From the NCBI RefSeq assembly GCF_019449275.2, contig NZ_JAHZQZ020000017.1:1-64000 (forward strand): 64,000 nucleotides of DNA, given 5' to 3'. The DNA comes from Microbacterium sp. HD4P20. GTDB lineage: Bacteria > Actinomycetota > Actinomycetes > Actinomycetales > Microbacteriaceae. Below the pieces are notes generated by a model. It searched no databases. It saw nothing but the letters and a program-made list of their open reading frames with translations, and was not told the origin of the DNA. The translations under genes and the position numbers were made by a program. Below, one piece after another: positions 7,610 through 16,507 of the stretch. Position 1 is the first letter of the stretch. Each line of letters starts with the position of its first letter.

Positions 7610-8836
7610 CTAGGGAGCGAACATCGCCGCCCGCGTCGCGGCGGTCCTGGCGAGCAGTTCGCGCTCTTCCGATGCAGCGTGCGCGTCACGGCCGGTGATC
7701 GCACGCTGCCGCGTCGCCGCGAGCGAGGTGGCGTCGGCGATGAACCCCTTCATGAGGGCGGTGCGGTCGCCGCGCAGCGTGCGCGCCCACGCCAGGGCCG
7801 TCCGGCGTCCGGCCGCTGTCGCGAGCATGTCGACCTCCTGCGGCGTGAACCAGCCGGCCACTGCGTACTCTCCCAGACGGCGACGCGTCAGGCGCGACTC
7901 CTCGCGGCGCAGCGCGATCACGCCGAGCAGGAAGCCCGCGAACAACGGAAGCTGCAGGGTCAGGTAGAGCGCGAAGAAGTCGCCGAACAGTGCAGACCCG
8001 TTCCACAGCGCGTGCAGCGCAATGGCACCGGCCAAGCCCAGCAGCCAGGGCCCCACTGCCTGCCCTGCCGACACACCGCGACGGGCCGCCAGCCCGAGCG
8101 CGAAGCCCGTCACAGCGGTGAACATCACGTGCGCGAAGGGAGACAGGATGCCGCGCACGAAGAACGTCGCAGAGGTCTCGGCCGCGCCCCCCTCGATGAA
8201 CGCCAGCGCGAAGTACTGGATGTTCTCGGTGAAGGCGAAGCCCGCGCCGATGAGCGCACCGTAGACGATGCCGTCCACCGGGCCGTCGAACGCCCGGCGG
8301 GATGTCGCGAAGATCAGGAAGACGCCGATCCCTTTCGCCACCTCCTCGACGATCGGAGCCTGGACGACGGCCGAGAACGCCTGTCGCAGCGGCGAGCCGT
8401 CCACGCCGATCGCGATCGTGACGAGCAGGTCGACGCCGAGCGCGATGCCCACCGCGGCGACGGCGCCCCACGCGACGGCGAGGACGAGGAGGCCGCGAGG
8501 TTCCGGCTCCCATCGATCCACCAGCCGCACGGCGAACAACACGCCCGCCAGCGGCAGAAGCGCCAGCAGCATGCCCACGAGGGATGCACCAGGGCCGATG
8601 GCGTTGAGGAAGTACCCCACGAGCGCGACGAGCACGAGCACCAGCAGCCCGACGATCCACACCGTCGCCGTGCGTCCGCGCTGCGGCGCGGCCACCGCGA
8701 CGGGGACGGGAGCGGGCGACGTCGCCGGCGGCGCGATCGCGGCAGGAGCGGCGTGACGCGGCTGCGACAGCGCCGACGCGAACTCGGGAGGGGTGAGCGA
8801 GGGCCGGGACGGCGCGGCGCCCTGATCGTGCATCAT
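7610..8836 (-). CDS. PrsW-family intramembrane metalloprotease
   Basis: A 408-aa multi-pass membrane protein of the CPBP-like PrsW family. The putative metal site is spread over the helices: IVEEVAKG (EExxK), GFAFTENIQYF (Glu with Asn), FAHVMFTA and ALHALWNG (two His). The N-terminal 55 residues are Pro/Ala-rich and cytoplasmic, and the roughly 100-residue C-terminal tail is soluble and basic. In Bacillus, PrsW cleaves an anti-sigma factor. Actinobacterial homologues are longer, and their targets are unknown. No sigma/anti-sigma pair is adjacent. The start is fixed by TAGGCT located 6 nt before ATG 8836. Confidence 0.88.
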   Translation of the reverse strand: MMHDQGAAPSRPSLTPPEFASALSQPRHAAPAAIAPPATSPAPVPVAVAAPQRGRTATVWIVGLLVLVLVALVGYFLNAIGPGASLVGMLLALLPLAGVLFAVRLVDRWEPEPRGLLVLAVAWGAVAAVGIALGVDLLVTIAIGVDGSPLRQAFSAVVQAPIVEEVAKGIGVFLIFATSRRAFDGPVDGIVYGALIGAGFAFTENIQYFALAFIEGGAAETSATFFVRGILSPFAHVMFTAVTGFALGLAARRGVSAGQAVGPWLLGLAGAIALHALWNGSALFGDFFALYLTLQLPLFAGFLLGVIALRREESRLTRRRLGEYAVAGWFTPQEVDMLATAAGRRTALAWARTLRGDRTALMKGFIADATSLAATRQRAITGRDAHAASEERELLARTAATRAAMFAP

Positions 8837-8842
8837 GCGCCC

Positions 8843-8848
8843 AGCCTA
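8843..8848 (-). promoter_or_regulatory. -10 hexamer of leaderless PrsW gene
   Basis: TAGGCT (minus strand) ends 6 nt before ATG 8836. It is divergent from the promoter at 8883-8888, so the two genes share a spacer of 58 nt. Confidence 0.6.
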
Positions 8849-8882
8849 GAACCGACGCGCCTCGGCGCCGGAAGCGGCCAGG

Positions 8883-8888
8883 TAGGTT
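8883..8888 (+). promoter_or_regulatory. -10 hexamer of leaderless FAH-family gene
   Basis: TAGGTT lies 6 nt before ATG 8895. The intervening GGAGGG looks like a ribosome-binding site but is too close to the start and would be non-transcribed if the gene is leaderless. Confidence 0.55.
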
Positions 8889-8894
8889 GGAGGG

Positions 8895-9758
8895 ATGCGC
8901 TTCGCCCACGTCGTCCCGCCCGGCTCGGACGCACCGCGGCTCGTCTTGGTCGATGGCGACGAGACGGTGTTCGTCGATGAATTGTTCGACGGCGCCCCCC
9001 GCGCGCTGGAGCAGCTCATCGACGGCGGCGACGAGCTGCTGGAGCGGGTGCGCGCGAGTGCGGCATCCGGGGTTCGGCATCCACTCGAGGGTCAGCGCTA
9101 CGCGTCGGCGGTGCTCTCGCCTCCCGTGATCCTGGCCATCGGACTCAACTACGCTGCCCACTCCAGCGAGCTGGGCCTGAAGACGGACTCGACACCGACG
9201 GTCTTCGTCCTGTGGCCGAACTCGCTGGCCGGGCACGACGACACCACCATCTGGCCCCGCTCCTTGAGCGAATCCGTCGACTATGAAGCCGAGCTCGGAG
9301 TGATCATCGGCACCCCGGCGAAGGATGTGGCGCCCGAAGCGGCGCTGGACCATGTGTGGGGCTACACCGTCGTCAACGACATCACGGCCCGCGACATCCA
9401 GTACTCGGAGGCACAGTGGTCGCGGTGCAAGTCGTTCGACGGCTTCACCCCGACAGGCCCGTTCGTGGTCACGGCCGACGAGGTGCCCGACCCGCAGGCC
9501 CTCCACATCTGGACGGTGCTGGACGGACGGACGATGCAGGATGCCACGACCGCCCAGATGGTGCGTCCGGTATCGACTCTGATCTCACACCTGTCGAAGT
9601 CGGCCACGCTGCTGCCGGGCACGCTCATCTCGACGGGAAGCCCCGGTGGCGCGGGATACTCCCGCGACCCGCAGGTGTTCCTGCGCGATCGGTCGACGGT
9701 CACCGTAGGCATCGACGGCATCGGGTCGCTCACGACCCACTGCCGGATCCTCGACTGA
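8895..9758 (+). CDS. Fumarylacetoacetate hydrolase family protein
   Basis: A 287-aa FAH-fold enzyme. The C-terminal domain (about residues 75-287) contains the family landmarks: ILAIGLNYAAHSSE, VFVLWPNSL, YEAELGVIIG (metal-binding Glu), YTVVNDITARDIQ and ISTGSPGGAG. Related enzymes hydrolyse or decarboxylate acylpyruvate-type compounds, for example in aromatic catabolism (HpcE-type) or as oxaloacetate decarboxylases. No catabolic cluster surrounds it, so the substrate stays open. The N-terminal 70 residues are a small strand-rich domain common in this subfamily. The gene is monocistronic and followed directly by a strong terminator. Confidence 0.9.
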   Translation: MRFAHVVPPGSDAPRLVLVDGDETVFVDELFDGAPRALEQLIDGGDELLERVRASAASGVRHPLEGQRYASAVLSPPVILAIGLNYAAHSSELGLKTDSTPTVFVLWPNSLAGHDDTTIWPRSLSESVDYEAELGVIIGTPAKDVAPEAALDHVWGYTVVNDITARDIQYSEAQWSRCKSFDGFTPTGPFVVTADEVPDPQALHIWTVLDGRTMQDATTAQMVRPVSTLISHLSKSATLLPGTLISTGSPGGAGYSRDPQVFLRDRSTVTVGIDGIGSLTTHCRILD

Positions 9759-9762
9759 GCGC

Positions 9763-9799
9763 GAAGAGGGCGGACCCGCGTAGCGGATCCGCCCTCTTC
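9763..9799. terminator. Bidirectional terminator
   Basis: 17-nt arms (9763-9779 and 9783-9799, one G-U) around the loop gta, running into CCCTCTTC. It lies between the convergent FAH and DUF4190 genes. Confidence 0.8.
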
Positions 9800-9818
9800 A
9801 GACGATGCGAGCCTCAGC

Positions 9819-10298
9819 TCACGGGCAGGTGATCTCGAGCCCCGACGTCGTCGTGTGCGTGCCCGAGCCGACCTGGGCGCAGAATTCGGCGATCTGCGCG
9901 GCCCCCGCTGCGGCGATGCCGACCAGGACCACCACGATGATGATCGTGATCACCAGGAAGACCGAGCCCAGGATGATCGCGGCGACGGCCCAGCCGTTCT
10001 TGTGCCCGGCCTTCCTGCTCTGGACGAGCGCGACGATGCCGAGGATGAGGCCGATGAGCGAGGCGAAGAACGACACGACGAAGGCGATGATGCCGAGCGT
10101 CTTTCCCGGGACGGGCTCGTTGGCCGGCGCGCCGTAGGCGGGCGGCGGTGCGGTGGGGTACGCGGTGCCGGCGTCGGGAGCCGATGCCGTCTCTGCTGCC
10201 GGCGGCGCCGGCGGTGCGGCGTCGTAGGCGGGCGGTGCCGGCGGCACGCTGCCCGATGCGGGAGGTGCAGGGTCTGCGGGGTTCTGCGGATCGGTCAT
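9819..10298 (-). CDS. DUF4190 domain-containing membrane protein
   Basis: A 159-aa protein with a roughly 65-residue Pro/Ala-rich N terminus, then a DUF4190 unit with two hydrophobic helices (KTLGIIAFVVSFFASLIGLI and the following GWAVAAIILG segment) and a short C-terminal tail carrying two Cys. Such proteins are common in actinobacteria and of unknown function. ATG 10298 is chosen because GAGGAAC lies before it and because the residues further upstream look non-coding. The two Cys near the C terminus (EFCAQVG and EITCP) could form a disulfide if they lie outside the membrane. Confidence 0.8.
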   Translation of the reverse strand: MTDPQNPADPAPPASGSVPPAPPAYDAAPPAPPAAETASAPDAGTAYPTAPPPAYGAPANEPVPGKTLGIIAFVVSFFASLIGLILGIVALVQSRKAGHKNGWAVAAIILGSVFLVITIIIVVVLVGIAAAGAAQIAEFCAQVGSGTHTTTSGLEITCP

Positions 10299-10435
10299 GA
10301 CGTTCCTCTCGATGGTGGGGTCTGAGCATGACGGTATCGGCAGCGGCGCCCTCGGGCAATCGCCCGCGCCGCGCTGCGGCACTCGCGCCCGACGTCGCAC
10401 GTGACCGGACGCTGTGGCCAGGCGAAGAGAATCGC

Positions 10436-11911
10436 CTACGAAGCGTCCGGATCGTCGCCAGGCTCGGTGAGAGGCGGGATCACCGGGATGGCTGCGGTGA
10501 TCGCCTCGAGCCCTGACAGACGCGCGGGCGAGAGCTGCTTGACGACGTCTTCACGCGACATCAGACCGGCCTCGACCACCAGATCGGCAACGCTTCGCTT
10601 GGTCAGCAGCGCGGTCTTGGCCAGCGCAGCAGCGGCGGCGTATCCGATGAACGGCGTGAGCGCTGTGATCACGCCGACACTGGTACCGACCATGGCACCG
10701 AGCCGCTCCCGGTTGGCCGTGATGCCCTCGACGCAGTTGACCCGCAGCGTGTGCATGCCGCGGCGCATCCAGGTGATCGACTGGAAGATGGAGTGCGCGA
10801 TCACCGGCTCGAACGCGTTCAGCTGCAGCTGGCCGCCCTCGACCGCCATGGTCACCGTCAGATCAGCGCCCGCGACCGCGAACGCCACCTGATTGACGAC
10901 CTCGGGGATCACCGGGTTCACCTTGCCGGGCATGATGCTGGATCCGGCCTGCCGCGCCGGCAGGTTGATCTCGCCGAACCCGGCCTGCGGACCACTGGAG
11001 AGCAGCCGGAGGTCGTTGCAGATCTTCGACAGCTTGATCGCGTTGCGCTTGAGCGAGGAGGAGAACGACATGAAAGCACCGGTGTCGCTCGTGGATTCCA
11101 CCAGGTCGGTGGCCAGGTCGAGGTCCAGTCCGCTGATCTCGCGAAGGTGCCGCAGCACCGACTGACCGTAGGCCGGGTGCGTCGTGATGCCGGTGCCGAT
11201 GGCTGTGGCGCCCATGTTGATCTCGTAGAGGAGATAGGCATTCTCCTTGAGCCTGCTGTGGTCCTCGCCCAGCGTCGTGGCGAACCCGTGGAACTCCTGG
11301 CCGAGCGTCATCGGCACGGCATCCTGCAGCTGCGTGCGCCCCACCTTCAGCACGTCGTGGAACTCCACCGCCTTGGCCAGGAACGCCTTGCGCAACTGAT
11401 CGAGCTCGTCCAGCAGGGTCAGCAGGTCCAGCCCCAGCCCCACCTTGATCGCCGTCGGGTAGACGTCGTTGGTCGACTGGCTGCGGTTGGTGTCGTCGAT
11501 CGGCGACAGGAACGCGTAGTCGCCCTTCTCTCGACCGGCCAGTTCGAGCGCGATGTTGGTGATCACCTCGTTCGCGTTCATGTTCGTCGAGGTGCCGGCC
11601 CCGCCCTGGATCACTCCGACCACGAACTGGTCGTGGTACTGACCCTCGATCACCAGCTGCGCGGCACGATCGATGAGATCGGCCTTCTCGGCGTCGAGGA
11701 CGCCGATCTCCTTGTTGGCACGCGCGGACGCCTGCTTGACCATCGCGAGGGCTTTGACCAGGTCCTTGTAGACCGAGATCGGCCGCTTCGAGATCGGGAA
11801 GTTCTCCAGCGCACGGGCGGTATGGATGCCCCAGTACGCCTCGGCGGGGATCTCGAGGGATCCCAAGGAGTCGGTCTCGGTGCGGGTTCGCATCATTGCG
11901 TCCAAAGCCAT
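10436..11911 (-). CDS. aspA: Aspartate ammonia-lyase
   Basis: A 491-aa member of the aspartase/fumarase superfamily that deaminates L-aspartate to fumarate and ammonia. The N-terminal ETDSLGSLEIPAEAYWGIHT is characteristic of aspartase rather than fumarase. The GGAGTSTNMNANEVI segment and the signature loop GSSIMPGKVNP (catalytic Ser) are intact. GAGGA before ATG 11911 supports the start. The open frame continues far upstream but without a plausible protein. It is slightly longer than E. coli AspA because of a short N-terminal extension and C-terminal tail. Neighbours give no metabolic context, and the gene appears monocistronic. Confidence 0.93.
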   Translation of the reverse strand: MALDAMMRTRTETDSLGSLEIPAEAYWGIHTARALENFPISKRPISVYKDLVKALAMVKQASARANKEIGVLDAEKADLIDRAAQLVIEGQYHDQFVVGVIQGGAGTSTNMNANEVITNIALELAGREKGDYAFLSPIDDTNRSQSTNDVYPTAIKVGLGLDLLTLLDELDQLRKAFLAKAVEFHDVLKVGRTQLQDAVPMTLGQEFHGFATTLGEDHSRLKENAYLLYEINMGATAIGTGITTHPAYGQSVLRHLREISGLDLDLATDLVESTSDTGAFMSFSSSLKRNAIKLSKICNDLRLLSSGPQAGFGEINLPARQAGSSIMPGKVNPVIPEVVNQVAFAVAGADLTVTMAVEGGQLQLNAFEPVIAHSIFQSITWMRRGMHTLRVNCVEGITANRERLGAMVGTSVGVITALTPFIGYAAAAALAKTALLTKRSVADLVVEAGLMSREDVVKQLSPARLSGLEAITAAIPVIPPLTEPGDDPDAS

Positions 11912-12045
11912 GTGTGCAGTCCTCGTGGGTCGATCACAGCGGTGTGCGGGGTGTCTCGAGCCTACTCGCGGCAGGAACGCGTGCCGCTGTCCACCTCGTA
12001 CAACTCCCCCGCACAGCCGTACAGCGCGGCGAGCGCCACCGGACG

Positions 12046-12957
12046 TCAGGAACGCTTGCGCGAGAACTCCTCGAGCCGCTGCTCCGGCGTCAGGCGCGAC
12101 ATCCGCTCGTACCATTCCGCCGAGAAGAAGTCGCCGGTGGGCGCGTCCACCACGGGTACGACGGCGTGCGTGATCGTGTCGTCGTACACGTGCACCAGAT
12201 GAAACGACTGCCCGGCGTCCATGCCGTTCACCTCGACCGACGGGCGGGCGAGGTTCATGGTGTAGCAGCTGGCGGCGGCGACGCTCACCGGCACCCCGGC
12301 GAACGTGCCACTCGTCGAGTAGTGCAGGTGGCCGGCGAGGATCGCGCGGACGTCGGTTCCGGCGATCGCCTCGGCGAAGCGGCCCTGATGCCGAAGCTCC
12401 AGGATGTCGAACAGTGGCACGTGCGACGGCAGCGGCGGATGGTGCAGCGCCAGGATCGTGCCCAGCGGGGCCGGCACCGCGAGGATCTCGCTCAGCCACG
12501 CCAGCTGCCGGGCATCGAGGTCGCCGTGATGCCAGCCGGGGACGGTGGAGTCGAGTGCGACCAGGCGCAGCCCGCCGAGATCCCATACTCCGGTCACCGG
12601 GTCCTGCGTCGGCTCGAGGTCGAGCAGACCGCGTCGCAGGGCGGGCCGTTCGTCATGGTTTCCCGCGATCCACACGACCGGCGCGCCGAGCCGCTCGGCG
12701 AACGGCTCCACGGCCGCCCGCAGCGCCGCATATGCCTCGGGCTCACCGAGGTCGGTCAGGTCGCCCGTGAAGACGACGGCGGCGGGTCGGATGCCGGTGG
12801 CCTCAGCAGCCACGAGGGTGCGCGCGAGATTGGCGGCGGTGTCGAAGCGCCCGCCCAGCGGTCGGTTGGCAGCGAGCAGATGCGTGTCACTGAGGTGCAG
12901 GAGCGTCCGCCTCGCCGGCGAGTACTGACCGAGTTGCACGGGTGCCGCGGGGGTCAT
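12046..12957 (-). CDS. Metallophosphoesterase, CpdA/Icc-like phosphodiesterase
   Basis: A 303-aa calcineurin-like phosphoesterase. The dimetal-site motifs appear in order: LSDTHL (residues about 22-27), FTGDLTDLG, IAGNHDERP and ILAGHLHYS. The arrangement and length resemble class III cyclic-nucleotide phosphodiesterases (CpdA, Rv0805), which hydrolyse 3',5'-cAMP as well as other phosphodiesters. The nucleotide specificity cannot be proven from sequence. No signal peptide is seen. A TAGGCT hexamer 6 nt from ATG 12957 indicates a leaderless mRNA. Confidence 0.88.
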   Translation of the reverse strand: MTPAAPVQLGQYSPARRTLLHLSDTHLLAANRPLGGRFDTAANLARTLVAAEATGIRPAAVVFTGDLTDLGEPEAYAALRAAVEPFAERLGAPVVWIAGNHDERPALRRGLLDLEPTQDPVTGVWDLGGLRLVALDSTVPGWHHGDLDARQLAWLSEILAVPAPLGTILALHHPPLPSHVPLFDILELRHQGRFAEAIAGTDVRAILAGHLHYSTSGTFAGVPVSVAAASCYTMNLARPSVEVNGMDAGQSFHLVHVYDDTITHAVVPVVDAPTGDFFSAEWYERMSRLTPEQRLEEFSRKRS

Positions 12958-12963
12958 GCGCTC

Positions 12964-12969
12964 AGCCTA
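12964..12969 (-). promoter_or_regulatory. -10 hexamer of leaderless phosphodiesterase gene
   Basis: TAGGCT on the minus strand, 6 nt before ATG 12957. Confidence 0.6.
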
Positions 12970-13026
12970 GGCGGTGGTGGCGACGCGGCGCCGGCGACGG
13001 CGGCCGGGTTGCGGCATCCGCCGCCC

Positions 13027-13359
13027 TCAGTGGTTCAGGACGATGAGGAGGATGCCGGCGAGCACTGCGGCGGCGCACACGCTGAACGAGCCGTACGCCC
13101 CGACGAGGGCCAGACGCTTCTGCCCCTCGGTGAGCGGATTGCGCTTGGCCGACTTCGCCGCGGCCTTCTCCGCCCGGCGCGCCTCTTTCTCGGAGATGAC
13201 CGTGATGGCGTCGGTGAACTCCGCCGGGGCGACCACGGGAGGGCGCCCCGCACGCACCAGCAGCCGAAGACCCAGCGCGTAGAAGCCGACCACGAGCACC
13301 GCCGCGATCAGCGCGGCAGCGAAGACCTCGACGAAAGCGATCCAGTCGATGGCGATCAT
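13027..13359 (-). CDS. Small membrane protein coupled to PitA
   Basis: A 110-aa protein I do not recognise. It has one hydrophobic helix near the N terminus (about residues 7-31), a central basic and acidic segment rich in Ala, Lys and Glu (about 58-75, EKEARRAEKAAAKSAKRN) and a second helix near the C terminus (about 85-107). Its ATG overlaps the pitA stop (ATGA), so it is translated with the phosphate transporter. It is not a DUF47 Pit-accessory protein, the usual Pit partner. The Ala/Lys-rich segment resembles the C-terminal tail of PitA itself, which suggests, as inference only, that the two proteins share a cytoplasmic interaction or localisation. Confidence 0.8.
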   Translation of the reverse strand: MIAIDWIAFVEVFAAALIAAVLVVGFYALGLRLLVRAGRPPVVAPAEFTDAITVISEKEARRAEKAAAKSAKRNPLTEGQKRLALVGAYGSFSVCAAAVLAGILLIVLNH

Positions 13360-14654
13360 CGCGCGCCTCCATCCTTCGACGACGACTTCTCGGCGGCCTT
13401 CGCGGCCTTGGCCGCCTTCTTCGCGGCTGATTGCTCCGCGGCACGGGTGCGGGCCTCCGCGCGGGCGACGGCTCGCTGCCGGGGCGTGGGCGGCGGGTTC
13501 CGCTTGACCTTGACCGCGCGTCCGGATTCGGCGACCTCGCTCATCGCGTTGCCGGCGGTGACCTGGTCGCGGCGGGAGCGCAGGTACAGGAAGAGGATGA
13601 TCGCGACGGCGAGCACCGCGTCGATCATGATGCCCCAGAAACCGAGCCACACGACCACGAGCGCGGCGAGCGCTCCCACACCGCCCGCGGCGGGAAGCGT
13701 AAGCACCCAGCCGATCATGATGCGGCCCGCGGTGCGCCAGCGCACGTGGGACCCGCGACGGCCGAGCCCCGAGCCGATCACCGAGCCGGAGGCGACCTGC
13801 GTGGTCGACAGCGCGAAGCCCAATGCACTCGAGGCCAGGATCGTCGCCGCAGTCGAACTCTCGGCGGCGAAGCCCTGCGCCGGCTTGACGTCGGTCAGCC
13901 CCTTGCCGAGCGTGCGGATGATGCGCCAGCCGCCCATGTAGGTGCCGAGTGCGATCGTGATGGCGCACGCGAAGATGACCCACGTCTGCGGGTCGGCCTG
14001 CTCCGGCGACTGCCACCCCACCGTGATGAGGGCGAGGGTGATGACGCCCATCGTCTTCTGGGCGTCGTTGGTGCCATGCGCCAGCGCCACCAGCGACGAG
14101 GTGAAGATCTGCCCCACCCGGAAGCCGTCGCGCCCGTCGGGCTTGTTGTCGTAGCGCCGGGTGAGCACGTACGCGAGCTTGGTGACCGCGAAGGCGATGA
14201 TTCCGGCGGTGACGGGAGCGATGAGGGCGGGGAGGATCACCTTGGACATGACGACGCCGAAGTCGATCGCCATGAAGCCGACCCCCACCAGGGTCGCACC
14301 GATGAGGCCGCCGAACAGCGCGTGCGACGACGACGAGGGAAGGCCGAGCAGCCAGGTGAGCATGTTCCACGTGATGGCGCCGATGAGGCCCGCGAAGATG
14401 ATCGCGGGGAAGACGGCTGCCGAGATCTGATCCTCCCGGATCATGCCGCCGGAGATCGTCTTGGCCACCTCGGTCGACAGGAACGCGCCGACGAGGTTCA
14501 GCACGGCTGCCAGCAGCACGGCGGTCTTCGGCTTGAGCGCCCCTGTCGCGATGGGCGTCGCCATCGCGTTCGCGGTGTCGTGGAAGCCGTTCGTGAAGTC
14601 GAAGAACAACGCCAGCACGATCACCAGCACGATGATGAGGGTTGCGGTTTCCAC
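13356..14654 (-). CDS. pitA: Inorganic phosphate transporter, Pit family
   Basis: A 432-aa low-affinity, cation-coupled phosphate transporter. Both halves of the inverted Pit repeat are visible: FDFTNGFHDTANAMATPIATG near residue 20 and SLVALAHGTNDAQKTMG near residue 200. Each holds the ND/HD motif essential in Pit/PiT carriers. About ten membrane helices are followed by a roughly 70-residue cytoplasmic tail ending in an Ala/Lys-rich stretch. GTG 14654 follows GGAAAG. A GTTCACC direct repeat at 14712-14733 suggests PhoP-type control. The overlapping downstream gene encodes a small membrane protein. Confidence 0.93.
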   Translation of the reverse strand: METATLIIVLVIVLALFFDFTNGFHDTANAMATPIATGALKPKTAVLLAAVLNLVGAFLSTEVAKTISGGMIREDQISAAVFPAIIFAGLIGAITWNMLTWLLGLPSSSSHALFGGLIGATLVGVGFMAIDFGVVMSKVILPALIAPVTAGIIAFAVTKLAYVLTRRYDNKPDGRDGFRVGQIFTSSLVALAHGTNDAQKTMGVITLALITVGWQSPEQADPQTWVIFACAITIALGTYMGGWRIIRTLGKGLTDVKPAQGFAAESSTAATILASSALGFALSTTQVASGSVIGSGLGRRGSHVRWRTAGRIMIGWVLTLPAAGGVGALAALVVVWLGFWGIMIDAVLAVAIILFLYLRSRRDQVTAGNAMSEVAESGRAVKVKRNPPPTPRQRAVARAEARTRAAEQSAAKKAAKAAKAAEKSSSKDGGAR

Positions 14655-14711
14655 CGGTCGCTTTCCGTGAGGGGATGTGGATGCCGACGAGATCGGCGCG
14701 ACGAACGAAGA

Positions 14712-14733
14712 GTTCACCAAGTGTTCAGGAACC
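14712..14733 (+). promoter_or_regulatory. PHO-box-like direct repeat upstream of pitA
   Basis: Two adjacent 11-nt units, gttcaccaagt and gttcaggaacc, match the GTTCACC-nnnn direct-repeat pattern bound by PhoP in Streptomyces. The box ends 57 nt before the pitA start. It is read on the strand opposite to pitA, and the divergent oxidoreductase gene begins 154 nt away on the other side. Confidence 0.55.
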
Positions 14734-14887
14734 GGCAACCGGCCAGACAGAATCTTACATCGGCGGCCGCGCGATACCACCTGACCGATGTGGCGGCGCG
14801 GATCGCCCTCGACTGCTCAATCCGCTGCCGCCGCCGCCCCGAACAAGCAGGGGACGCACGCGCGTCTGCGACGGAAGAGGGCGGCAC

Positions 14888-16486
14888 ATGCGAATGGGGA
14901 TCCGAAGGGCGCGCTTCTGGTTGCTCGCTGCCGGAGCGGGCGTCGTGTCGGCGGCGGTGCTGCTGGCCACCGCCGAACTCATGGCCCTTCTGGTTGCCCG
15001 CGACGCGAGTCCGCTGCTGGCGGTCGGCTCCTTCGTGATCGACATCGTGCCGCAGCCGCTGAAGGAGCTGGCGATCAGCACCTTCGGAGAGTACGACAAG
15101 ATCGCCCTGCTGGCAGGCCTCGGCCTGGCCGTCGTCGTCGCGTCGGCCATCGCGGGCGTCGTGGAGTTCGCGCGGCCGTTCTGGGGGGTCGCGCTCCTCA
15201 CCGTCGGTGCTGGCTTGGCGGCCGCCGCGATCCTGACGCGTGCGGGCGCGACGACCTTCGCCTTCCTGCCCCCGCTTGCCGGCGGTGCGGCCGGCGGCGT
15301 GATGCTCTGGCTGCTGGCGAGGCGGCTGCGCGCGTGGCGCGAGGCGGCCTCCGCCTTCGCGCGTGCGGACGACGACGCTGAGGCGGATCGCTCCGCCGCT
15401 GGCGAGGCGGCCACGGGGCCGAGTCGTCGAGCCTTCCTCACTCTCGCCCTCATATCGGCAGCGACGGCGGTCGTGGTCGGTGTCGGAGCGCGCGCGATCG
15501 CTGCCGTGACGAGCTCGATCGCCGGCATCCGCGATGCTCTTCGCCTGCCCGCGCCCCGATCGAAGGTCTCCGTCCCGGACGGTGCGGAGTTCGACGTGCC
15601 GGGTCTCTCACCGCTCATCACGCCGAACGCGGACTTCTACCGCGTCGACACCGCCCTGACCGTGCCCTCCATCGACCCGCAGGCGTGGCGACTTCGCATC
15701 GACGGCATGGTCGAGCAACCTCTCGAGCTCACGTTCCAGGAACTGCTGGACCTCGGGCTCGACGAATACGCGATCACCCTGACCTGCGTCTCGAACGAAG
15801 TCGGCGGAGGACTCGTGGGCAATGCGATCTGGTCGGGCGTACCGGTGCGTGATCTGCTGCGGCGTGCCCGGCCCGTCGGCGGTGCCGACATGGTGCTCTC
15901 ACGCAGCACCGACGGCTTCACGGCGAGCACACCGTTGGAGACGCTCACCGACGACGGGCGCGACGCGATCCTCGCCGTGACGATGAACGGGGAGCCGCTG
16001 CCCTTCGAGCACGGATTCCCGGTGCGTATGGTCGTTCCCGGTCTGTACGGCTACGTCTCGGCCACCAAGTGGCTCACGCAGCTCACCGTGACGACGTTCG
16101 AGAAGGACGAGGCGTACTGGACGCCTCGGGGGTACAGCGCGAAGGCGCCCATCAAGATGTCGTCGCGGATCGACACCCCGCGCGCGGGCACGCCGATCGA
16201 AGCCGGTGCCACGATGGTCGCCGGCATGGCCTGGGCACAGACCATAGGGATCGAGCGCGTCGAGGTGTCGATCGACGACGGTGACTGGCAGCAGGCTGAA
16301 CTGTCTGCTCCCCTCAACGCCGACACCTGGGTGCAGTGGCGGCTGCCGTGGGAGGCGCCCACGGGAACCCACTACGTCAGGGCGCGCGCGGTCGACAAGA
16401 ACGGCACCGTGCAGATCCAGGAGCGTGCCCCGATCGCTCCCGACGGCTCGACGGGCTGGCAGAGCCTGCTCATCACCGTGCGCTGA
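14888..16486 (+). CDS. Membrane-anchored molybdopterin-dependent oxidoreductase (sulfite oxidase family)
   Basis: A 532-aa protein. The N-terminal 200 residues hold about four membrane helices, then an SRRAFL Tat-like motif and a further hydrophobic segment. From about residue 225 the protein has the oxidoreductase molybdopterin-binding domain, with the conserved Cys300 in ITLTCVSNEVGGG as molybdenum ligand. A Mo-co dimerisation, Ig-like domain (about 420-532) follows. Sulfite-oxidase-family members of this shape act outside the membrane, perhaps as methionine-sulfoxide or sulfite reductases. The electron partner is not encoded nearby. ATG 14888 has GGAAGAGGG upstream. Confidence 0.88.
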   Translation: MRMGIRRARFWLLAAGAGVVSAAVLLATAELMALLVARDASPLLAVGSFVIDIVPQPLKELAISTFGEYDKIALLAGLGLAVVVASAIAGVVEFARPFWGVALLTVGAGLAAAAILTRAGATTFAFLPPLAGGAAGGVMLWLLARRLRAWREAASAFARADDDAEADRSAAGEAATGPSRRAFLTLALISAATAVVVGVGARAIAAVTSSIAGIRDALRLPAPRSKVSVPDGAEFDVPGLSPLITPNADFYRVDTALTVPSIDPQAWRLRIDGMVEQPLELTFQELLDLGLDEYAITLTCVSNEVGGGLVGNAIWSGVPVRDLLRRARPVGGADMVLSRSTDGFTASTPLETLTDDGRDAILAVTMNGEPLPFEHGFPVRMVVPGLYGYVSATKWLTQLTVTTFEKDEAYWTPRGYSAKAPIKMSSRIDTPRAGTPIEAGATMVAGMAWAQTIGIERVEVSIDDGDWQQAELSAPLNADTWVQWRLPWEAPTGTHYVRARAVDKNGTVQIQERAPIAPDGSTGWQSLLITVR

Positions 16487-16507
16487 GCCGGTGCCCGAGG
16501 CCTCGAC

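Noticed and set aside
11912-12586. N-terminal extension of aspA to 716 aa
   Set aside because: The added residues are an antisense or out-of-frame reading of the phosphodiesterase gene. A ribosome-binding site and the family N terminus place the start at 11911.
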